A DNA stretch of 31,052 bases from Apostichopus californicus. Lineage: Eukaryota; Echinodermata; Holothuroidea; Aspidochirotida; Stichopodidae. Shown one piece after another: positions 24,132 to 31,052 of this stretch. The translations under genes and the position numbers were made by a program. The DNA is taken from contig JAIPMN010000728.1 in assembly GCA_020650975.1 (NCBI GenBank), positions 5,035 to 36,086 on the forward strand, written 5' to 3'. Position 1 is the first letter of the stretch. Each line of letters begins with the position of its first letter. Below the pieces are notes generated by a model. That model was not told the origin of the DNA and did no database searches. It saw only the letters and a list, made by a program, of their open reading frames with translations.

Positions 24132-24197
24132 ATCAACTGCAAAATTGTTTACTCTGTCCAAACCATCGTTACCGAAGAGAAAATCACCAACATCATG
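24132..24197 (-). CDS. candidate exon of a nested antisense gene (unknown protein)
   Basis: On the - strand a pyrimidine tract (actttctccctttcatcatt) leads to ttggag|CATGATG at 24197. The exon reads HDVGDFLFGNDGLDRVNNFA plus VD and ends GAT|GTAAGC at 24132. It is 66 nt with both boundaries in phase 0. Joined to the block at 22966 it gives NNFAVD|ELTTVIERLQ in frame. Both sides fit the splice consensus and the peptide is not low complexity, so I favour a real exon. Without a homologue I cannot name the protein. Confidence 0.45.
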
Positions 24198-24402
24198 CTC
24201 CAATTTTTGGAAAATGATGAAAGGGAGAAAGTATTTCATGTGTCCTATGCTTCATTCTTCTATCTTGTTGTGGAGTGAATGAGATTCCCTTCATTCTTGA
24301 TAGATACGTTTATACATATATATATACTGTATATTTACTGTATATATATTTACTGAATTAGTGTTTAATGATGAGAATATAATATATATTTCATTTACTC
24401 AC

Positions 24403-24435
24403 CTGTTTCATCAAAACACAATGGTGTGTTCTATC
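24403..24435 (-). CDS. possible short upstream exon of the same antisense gene
   Basis: A near-perfect donor, GAAACAG|GTGAGT, lies at 24402 on the - strand. The only open frame before it reads DRTHHCVLMKQ and is bounded upstream by an in-frame TAA. It would join the next exon (24197) in phase 0 across a 205-bp intron. The acceptor (ttaagcacag) is weak, so the upstream boundary is doubtful. Confidence 0.25.
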
Positions 24436-24716
24436 CTGTGCTTAAGCTGCTATGCAAAATTCTCGTTTCGTTGCAACAAAACATGACCCATATAATCTCT
24501 GCAGCTTACAAGAACCAGCCCTCAAATACCAAACAGAGTTATATACACAAACACATTCCTCATGAATTTAATAAGTCCTCAGTACTGTTATTCTTGAGAA
24601 ATTATTTCAGGACAGTCATTTTTGATGTAATTATTAATTAATTAATTATTTATGATTAATTGATGTAGTTTTCTTAACATTTGTTGGACTAAGACTAAAA
24701 GTAATTATGACCTCTT

Positions 24717-24736
24717 GGGGGGTGGGGGGGGGGTGG
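24717..24736 (+). repeat. poly-G tract
   Basis: GGGGGG, T and a further G run ending TGG give G-quadruplex potential on the + strand. Confidence 0.65.
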
Positions 24737-25618
24737 CTAGCTCAGCTAACAAATATAGCACAAAAGGAAGAAGAATAGGTTGGATATACTGCAGTATACT
24801 GTAGGAATATGGATAATATATTACCCACAGTAGATGTCAATAATAGTGTCAGTACTGTACATATGTCAGTGCCGTCAATTTGTTTTGAAAGAATTTTTTG
24901 GTTTGCCAAATACAGTGTATTAAATATTGCGCATTGATGAATTCTTGGAACTTCATAAACCACAGCAAATGTAAATAATTCTGCAATATTAATTGTGCAT
25001 ATCTTTATCCAGTACGGTATAATTTTTTACAAGTAGTGTGTTCAACGCGGCATTTAACTTTATGTTACCTTTTAGGGCCATAGAGTTGCACACTTGAAAC
25101 TTTTTTTTTTCATTGAAAATAATGAAAGCAACAACAGTGGGGTAAAAATCTACTCAAACAAGTTTAGAATAATATTAGAACTTTAATATTGATGTGTTGG
25201 CTAGTAGCACAAACCAGTTCCTGACCAGATTGCAATTTTGTCTGTCCAAGCTTAAGTCCCTTTAAGTGTACTGTGCTATAATGTACTTTACCTGTATAAA
25301 TTAAGACATTCATCAGTAAAATTTATATAGTGTCACAACAATTTTTAATGACAACCAGGTCATAATATTGTCTGCTTGAACAGAAAATTTATTTTCCTAA
25401 AGGATTGTTGCAAACTAACAATATATCTACACTCTGTGTACAATAGGCTCCATGGTGAATAGAACACAAGCTTTGGACCAGTAAAACTCATCTTCCTTTG
25501 GCTCATAGGCCTACCACTGTCTTTGTTTCATTTCAGTATCACCAAGGTGATGTAGGTTGATACCAACTATTTTACCTATTTTGGGATATTTTAAGTTACA
25601 AACTGTGTTGTCCTTTAC

Positions 25619-25672
25619 TGCATATTTGCAGTTTCAGTTTCACATTCAAACTGTCTACTGCTCCAAGGAGAT
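25619..25672 (-). CDS. candidate exon of a nested antisense gene
   Basis: The acceptor tcaatctaaatttag opens at 25672 with two bases that complete a split codon. The exon then reads LLGAVDSLNVKLKLQIC and may end TGCA|GTAAAG at 25619, or further on at GTTT|GTAACT (25600). The codon split fits the donor of the block at 25904 (phase 1), giving TPGK|Y|LLGAVDSLNV across a 231-bp intron. The family is not recognised. The link to the exons at 24435-22826 is not shown; at least one connecting exon would be needed. Confidence 0.35.
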
Positions 25673-25903
25673 CTAAATTTAGATTGATAAAAGTTGTATT
25701 TTTTAAGGATTTTGCCACATACAATTTCATTGGCAGATGATTATGAAACATAAATGCAGTTTGGACTGAATTAATCATGTCCTCATTAAAAAAAAAGAAC
25801 GAAAATAGACTATTGAATAAAAAACTAAAGCTTGTTGACCTCCATTCGAATTAAAAAACAGCTGTTTATTAACAAGCACTTGGTCAAGTTCAAAAGTTCA
25901 TAC

Positions 25904-25970
25904 ATTTTCCTGGGGTGTCTGTGATATATGTTTCATAGAGATGGAACAAGTCTTGCATTGCCATGGTCAT
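25904..25970 (-). CDS. candidate first coding exon of a nested antisense gene
   Basis: On the - strand an ATG at 25970, or a better one at 25964 in context accATGG, opens MAMQDLFHLYETYITDTPGK and reaches a GTATGA donor at 25903 in phase 1. An in-frame TAA lies just upstream, so translation would begin here. The peptide looks like a real amphipathic N-terminus. The phase matches the acceptor at 25672. The large TACTGTA minisatellite begins about 115 bp upstream of this start. I do not recognise the protein. Confidence 0.35.
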
Positions 25971-26086
25971 TCGTTGTTAACGCCTACAAGCTGAGCTGAC
26001 CCACATATAATTAGGCCTGTACAGCTTATACAGTAACTCACATGATAATACTGTACAATAATGTATTAGGAGAGTCAGATCTGTCT

Positions 26087-27734
26087 GTAGTACTGTAGTA
26101 GTACAGTAGTACTGTATTAGTAATACTGTACTAGTAGTACTGTATCAGTGGTACTGCATCAGTAGTAATGCATCAGTACAGCATCAGTAGTACTGTATAA
26201 GTAGTTCTGTATCAGTAGTAATACATCAGTAGTACTGTATCAGTAGTACTGTATCAGTACAGCATCAGTAGTACTGTATAAGTAGTACTGTATCAGTACT
26301 TACTGTACTAGTAGTACTGTATCAGTAGTATTGCGTCAGTAGTACTGTATCAGTACAGCATCAGTAGTACTGTATAAGTAGTTCTGTATCAGTAGTAATA
26401 CATCAGTAGTACTGTATCAGTAGTACTGTATCAGTAGTACTGTACTAATAGTACTGTACTAGTAGTACTCTATCAGTAGTAATGCGTTAGTAGAACTGTA
26501 TCAGTAGTACTACATTAATAATACTGTATTAGTAATACTGTACTAGTAGTACTGTACTAGTATTACTGTACTAGTAGTACTTTATCAGTAGTACTGCGTC
26601 AGTAGTACTGTATCAGTACAGCATCAGTAACTAGTACTGTATAAGTAGTTCTGTACTAGTAGTACTGTACTAATAGTACTGTATTAGTAGTACTGTACTA
26701 GTAGAACTGTATCAGTAGTACTGTATCAGTGGTACTGTACTAGTAGTACTGTACTAGTAGTACTGTACTAGTAGTACTGTACTAGTAGTACTGTATCAGT
26801 AGTACTGTATCAGTAGTACTGCATCAGTAGTACTGTATCAGTAGTACTGTATCAGTAGTACTGCATCAGTAGTACTGCATCAGTAGTACTGCATCAGTAG
26901 TACTGCATCAGTAGTACTGTATCCGTAGTACTGTATCAGTACTGCATCAGTAGTACTGCATCAGTAGTACTGCATCAGTAGTACTGTATCAGTAGTACTG
27001 TATCAGTAGTACTGTATCAGTAGTACTGCATCAGTAGTACTGCATCAGTAGTACTATATCAATATTGCATCAGTATTAATGCATCAGTAGTACTGTATCC
27101 GTAGTACTGTATCCGTAGTACTGTATCAGTACTGCATCAGTAGTACTGTATAAGTAGTACTGCATCAGTAGTACTGCATCAGTAGTACTGCATCAGTAGT
27201 ACTGTATCCGTAGTACTGTATCAGTACTGCATCAGTATTGCATCAGTAGTACTGTATCAGTAGTACTGTATCAGTAGTACTGTATCAGTAGTACTGCATC
27301 AGTAGTACTGTATCAGTAGTACTGTATCAGTGGTACTGTATCAGTGGTACTGTATAAGTAGTACTATATCAATATTGCATCAGTATTAATGCATCAGTAG
27401 TACTGTATCCGTAGTACTGTATCCGTAGTACTGTATCAGTACTGCATCAGTAGTACTGTATCAGTACTGTATCAGTAGTACTGCATCAGTAGTACTGTAT
27501 CAGTAGTACTGTATCAGTAGTACTGTATCAGTAGTACTGTATCAGTAGTACTGCATCAGTATTGCATCAGTAGTAATACATCAGTAGTACTGTATCAGTA
27601 GTACTGTATCAGTAGTACTGCATCAGTGGTACTGTATAAGTAGTACTGTATCAATATTGCATCAGTATTAATGCATCAGTAGTACTGTATCAGTAGTACT
27701 GTAAACTAGTAATGCATCAGTAGTTCTGTATCAG
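26087..27734 (+). repeat. 1.65-kb minisatellite of a 14-bp palindromic unit
   Basis: Roughly 115 units of CAGTAGTACTG followed by TAT or CAT. The 11-base CAGTA-G-TACTG is a perfect odd palindrome, so both strands can fold into short hairpins throughout. Variants (TACTGTACTAG, shortened units, GTATCC, ATATTGCATCAGTATTAATG) recur in blocks and show higher-order structure. No frame is coding. Confidence 0.97.
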
Positions 27735-27774
27735 TGGGGAGTGGGTGAGGGTTGGGAGTGGGAAAGAGTGGGGA
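27735..27774 (+). repeat. canonical G-quadruplex motif flush with the minisatellite
   Basis: Six runs of three or more G with loops of 2-7 bases (ggggagtgggtgagggttgg, gagtggg and on) fit the G3+N1-7 rule. It starts directly where the 14-bp array stops. Confidence 0.8.
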
Positions 27775-28190
27775 TGAGTGAGTGTCCAGCAAAGTTTTTT
27801 TATGTAGTGTAACGATGATATAAGGGTCCCTGCTCATCTGAGAGGAATGTTCCCACTTTGTGACATCCCTATGTCTCTTTCAATACATTAAACATGATGT
27901 AAGTTTGCATTGATGATTGTACAAGTTTATGTCCAGCTTTAGGGATCTGCAACATATCTACTTCAAGAAGGTTTTAAAACAAAGGCCGTTGTGTAAAGAG
28001 CTATAGACTTATTAAGTATTTATGAGGTTTACAATACCTCTGCGTTAAGGCATAGTGCAAACCAATTAATTAGGATGCGCCAGTCGCTGGCTGAGCCGTT
28101 TGGTATGCAAAGGATTTATGTCTGTTGAGCGTGTCAGCACTGTCGATTGATTGGTCGGTAGCTATGTGGAGAGGCAAAAGTGACCCAGAT
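27775..28190. other. single-copy-looking DNA, no firm gene
   Basis: A possible - strand exon at 27946 (acceptor gatatgttgcag) reads IPKAGHKLVQSSMQTYIMFN. It would fit in phase with the ATG block at 28293 across a 311-bp intron, but its donor (GTATTG) is poor. Confidence 0.2.
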
Positions 28191-28257
28191 TGATTGCTGG
28201 TCGAAAGGAACATTGTTTCGATAGGGCATCGATTTGTGATGGTTCCTACGCGATTAC

Positions 28258-28293
28258 ATAAAAGTTATGAGCCTGTTCTGCAGAAGCTGCCAT
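28258..28293 (-). CDS. possible alternative antisense first exon
   Basis: On the - strand gcaaaATGGCAGC, a good start context and YY1-like site, opens MAASAEQAHNFY and reaches a GTAATC donor at 28257. The surrounding 300 bp are richer in CpG than the introns, as expected of a promoter. This is twelve codons only; no homologue is recognised. Confidence 0.2.
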
Positions 28294-28599
28294 TTTGCAT
28301 ATTTGGGCTATGCGTCAAACGGCCAGGGCTTGTGAAAGCTGCTGGGTGTTGTCATTTTGTCACATTGAGAGGGATTATAATGTGGTTGCACTGCAGTTTA
28401 TAGCACAAACTATACTTAAATAACACTACTTACTGTAGTATTGCACTAATATAATGACGTTTATTCCAATACCTGTTTTCACTTACCAATTGAATTAATA
28501 TTAAAATAGACCTGCAATAGAATACTCCAGTACTGTATGCATGTTAACAATTCATATCAATATCAATAACTCTTGCTTGCTCCTCAGTCCTCATTGCTT

Positions 28600-29245
28600 T
28601 TCTTACTCTTACTTTCTCTGTTTTGCTCTTCCTTTCTCTTTCTAGCTCTTGCTCTTTGTTGCTCTCCCCTGCTCCTTGATTGTTGCTCTCCCCTGCTCCC
28701 TGCTCTTTGTTGCTCTCCCTTGCTCTTTGTTGCTCTCCCTTGCTCTTTGTTGCTCTCCCTTGCTCTTTGTTGCTCTTTGTTGCTCTCCCTTGCTCTTTGT
28801 TGCTCTCCCTTGCTCTTTGTTGCTCTCCCTTGCTCTTTGTTGCTCTCCCTTGCTCTTTGTTGCTCTCCCTTGCTCTTTGTTGCTCTCCCTTTTTTCTCTG
28901 TTTTGCTCTCCCTTTTTTCTCTGTTTTGCTCTTCCTTTCTCTTTCTAGCTCTTGCTCTCCCCTGCTCCTTGATTGTTGCTCTCCCCTGCTCCTTGCTCTT
29001 TGTTGCTCTCCCTTGCTCTTTGTTGCTCTCCCTTGCTCTTTGTTGCTCTCCCTTGCTCTTTGTTGCTAGATCCCTTGCTCTTTGTTGCTAGATCCCTTGC
29101 TCTTTGTTGCTAGATCCCTTGCTCTTTGTTGCTAGATCCCTTGCTCTTTGTTGCTAGATCCCTTGCTTCCTTGCTCCTTGCTCTCCCTTGCTATCTCTCT
29201 TGCTCATTGCTCGTACTTGCTCTTCCTCGCTCTTTCCTACTCTTC
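28600..29245 (+). repeat. 20-bp pyrimidine-rich minisatellite with 303-bp higher-order repeat
   Basis: The unit TTGCTCTTTGTTGCTCTCCC is repeated about 25 times; a later subfamily has TTGCTAGATCCC. The block ctctgttttgctcttccttt recurs at 28616 and 28919, 303 bases apart. The unit lacks stop codons, so all three + frames stay open for 99-172 codons and spell Leu/Cys/Ser-rich repeats. Those frames are artefacts. Confidence 0.95.
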
Positions 29246-30655
29246 CTATTCGTACTTGCTCTACAGTGCTGCAGAATTCTGCTCTGCATTCTTTGTATTT
29301 ATAAGTGGAAACTCTACATATACAGTATGTTGTAAATGGATCCCACATGTGGTCTCTGCTATGCATACACTAACCTACTTTATTGTTGTACTCAAAGCAG
29401 ATGATTTAGATGTTGATGTAAATGCTGATGTAAATGTGGCTCCCTGCAGAGCTCAACCGTCACAGCTTTCAAACTCGAGGGTATCATGCGTGTAAACGTT
29501 AAATGCTTTCCCAAAATGCAACACAAAGCCTTTTAGAAACTGTCAGTCAGCAGAGAGAAATAAAAAAAAACGTGACTGCATGTCCTCATTTTCTCGTAAA
29601 ATAAAATTCAATGTACTCTAGACTTTGCGTAACATGTAGGTTTCGTAAAGTTTGACATATACGGCACGTGGTGATGCTGATAGTTGAAACGTCCTGCGCA
29701 GTGACAATTAAAAAAAAAATGGGTGCATTCTTCTATCGGTCAGGTAAACTGCATGGGGGGTGAACAATAGGATGACCTATCTGTGGAGGTATTTAGCACA
29801 GCATGTAGCATTGCAGCATTGACCAGCTGTTGAAAGGCAGTATACATATTAAAGTAGAGGTGAAAGTTAGTAGCAGAACTGAAAAAGTTGAGGGTCAAAG
29901 GGTCAAGGGAAGAAATAGATAAGCATCCATCTTTATCTTATTCATGTAATATATGAATAAGAAATGAAGTCTGGGCTGTTTGCACAATACAGCCCTTGAA
30001 ATTGCTGGCCCTTAGGATGGACCAAGCCTCTGCTTTCATTTCACCCCTCTCTAAGCTGTCACACTCCAGTCTCCCAAGCCTGATAAAAGTTTGGTTACGT
30101 TTTACAGCAGGACTGCTTCATTGGTTGACCAACTTTTCGATTCACCAACGACAAACTTTTCCCCTTTCTGGTTCCCAAGTCTACCAAGCCTAACATACAG
30201 TAAAGTATTTATGCAAAATGTTTCATCTGCTGGAATCTTGTTTAATTTTGATTCATGAGTTTTTTGGAATACTGGTTTCTGAATTCTGGCCATTACCCAT
30301 TGACTGCAAATGCTGCATACAGTATATGCAGTACTGTACTATAGGTCTCAATCCCTTTGCAATTATGACCTCCAGGGTCAAATACAGTAGTCTAACTAGT
30401 CTAACTTAGTTTTTTCGTGGCGTTTATTTTGATTATAAAGTACTGTATTTAAATTATAAAATGGAAGTTTTCCCTTTTGTCCTCAAACATGTGATAATTT
30501 GTAATTTTATGTATTTGTATCGACCCTCTCCATCCTGTCTCCCCAATACTTCTTGTGTTGCAGTCCGCTTCAAGGTGTTTGGTGGTATGGAGTTTGAGGT
30601 AGTATGGAACAGTAAAAATCAAATAACATTTGAGAGTTCATTGCATGTTGGTTTG
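29246..30655 (+). other. right-end intron 2 sequence, no gene seen
   Basis: It holds a CACGTG E-box in a CpG-richer patch (about 29660-29700), A-tracts and scattered TACTGTA words. Open frames of 60-115 codons show no family motif. Confidence 0.35.
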
Positions 30656-30872
30656 AAAATTACTTGGTTCCTCGCTTACCTCTCTCCTCACAACCGTAGC
30701 ACTCTTGTAATACCGTGTATAGAGTGAACTGGTAACCTTTGAACACAAATATTATATTGTATACTAACTGTATTAGCTTATAGTACTGTATATGGTCATT
30801 TTCACAATCAGTGGTGTAACTTTCAATATTGGCACTTATTGCTTTGTAACTCAGTGACCAAATACCAGAATT
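30656..30872 (+). repeat. dispersed repeat, copy B
   Basis: It matches copy A at 21585-21755: ctcacaaccgtagcac, cttgt and agtgaact, then tgtaactcagtgaccaaata. It is about 45 bases longer in the middle, through an insertion here or a deletion in A. Confidence 0.7.
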
Positions 30873-31052
30873 CTTAGATTTTTTGCCATTTGACCATCCT
30901 AAGTGAAGTCTACCTTGGGTAGCTTAACGAACTTTCTCGGTTTCTTCATGTGGATTTGGTGGCCATATATATGCTTAAAATATGCTAGTTCAGCCGTACA
31001 CTCTCAACTACACTGTTTTTGTCAGAGCCTGTACTTTTTGGTGGAAGGTATT

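Noticed and set aside
25147..25281. A - strand block after cttaatttatacag that could extend the nested gene (reading KVHYSTVHLKG).
   Set aside because: The phase fits, but the same AG|GTAAAG also reads as a donor and there is no good downstream donor.
25915..25985. A - strand frame reading ALTTNDHGNARLVPSL resembles the N-terminal strand of AP-complex sigma subunits (NNHGKPRL).
   Set aside because: It stops after 16 residues, lacks the following conserved segment, and overlaps the better supported frame MAMQDLFHLYE. The likeness is short and probably chance.
26087..27734. Regularly spaced repeats that might suggest a CRISPR array.
   Set aside because: Units are head-to-tail without unique spacers, in a eukaryotic intron.
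28573..29495. Five overlapping + frames of 69-172 codons rich in Leu/Cys/Ser.
   Set aside because: They arise from the stop-free 20-bp minisatellite and have no start or splice support.
9427..31052. Search for the next MYPT ankyrin exon (a GAHVG..NSEGDTPLDIAEE-type block).
   Set aside because: No such sequence was seen on the + strand; the exon probably lies beyond the window.
1..31052. tRNA, rRNA and snRNA genes.
   Set aside because: No B-box-like GGTTCGANTCC with a matching A-box and no rRNA or snRNA signature was seen by eye; tRNAscan-SE or Infernal would settle it.

Overview
The window looks like invertebrate deuterostome DNA. It is an AT-rich, repeat-laden animal locus with spliceosomal introns and no operon structure. 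I lean towards an echinoderm, perhaps a sea cucumber, but that taxon is an impression from repeat vocabulary and protein divergence. The only gene I can name with confidence is the 5' end of a myosin phosphatase targeting subunit gene (MYPT / PPP1R12 family) on the + strand. Exon 1 (5183-5428) carries the start codon, the MyPhoNE-like helix, the PP1-docking KVKF motif and the first ankyrin repeat. Exon 2 (9296-9426) continues the ankyrin repeats. The next ankyrin exon was not found, so intron 2 probably runs past the end of the window (more than 21 kb).

Layout: 1-232 is a decayed hAT-type transposase C-terminus. 233-5182 is the upstream flank, with a full CRE palindrome and an AP-1/TEAD-like pair but no recognisable gene. 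5429-9295 is intron 1. From 9391 onward intron 2 is dominated by tandem arrays: units of 131, about 36, 62, 46/158, 28, 172, about 75, 81, 104, 76, 14 and 20 bp, plus poly-G/poly-C tracts. It also holds a foldback hairpin and a dispersed repeat present twice. One candidate terminal exon with its own AATAAA lies on the + strand at 20844-21303.

On the - strand, inside MYPT intron 2, I found short open blocks with splice signals and matching phases (25970-25904 with 25672-25619; 24435-24403, 24197-24132 and 22966-22826). They suggest an unrecognised nested antisense gene. A further possible start lies at 28293.

The most interesting structural theme is that several tandem arrays carry 5' splice-site motifs. 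One duplicates the MYPT exon 2 donor four times. One abuts the donor of a candidate antisense exon and repeats a related sequence. A third holds three GTGAGT donors on the - strand. I see no CRISPR, tRNA, rRNA, bacterial genes or viral genes.
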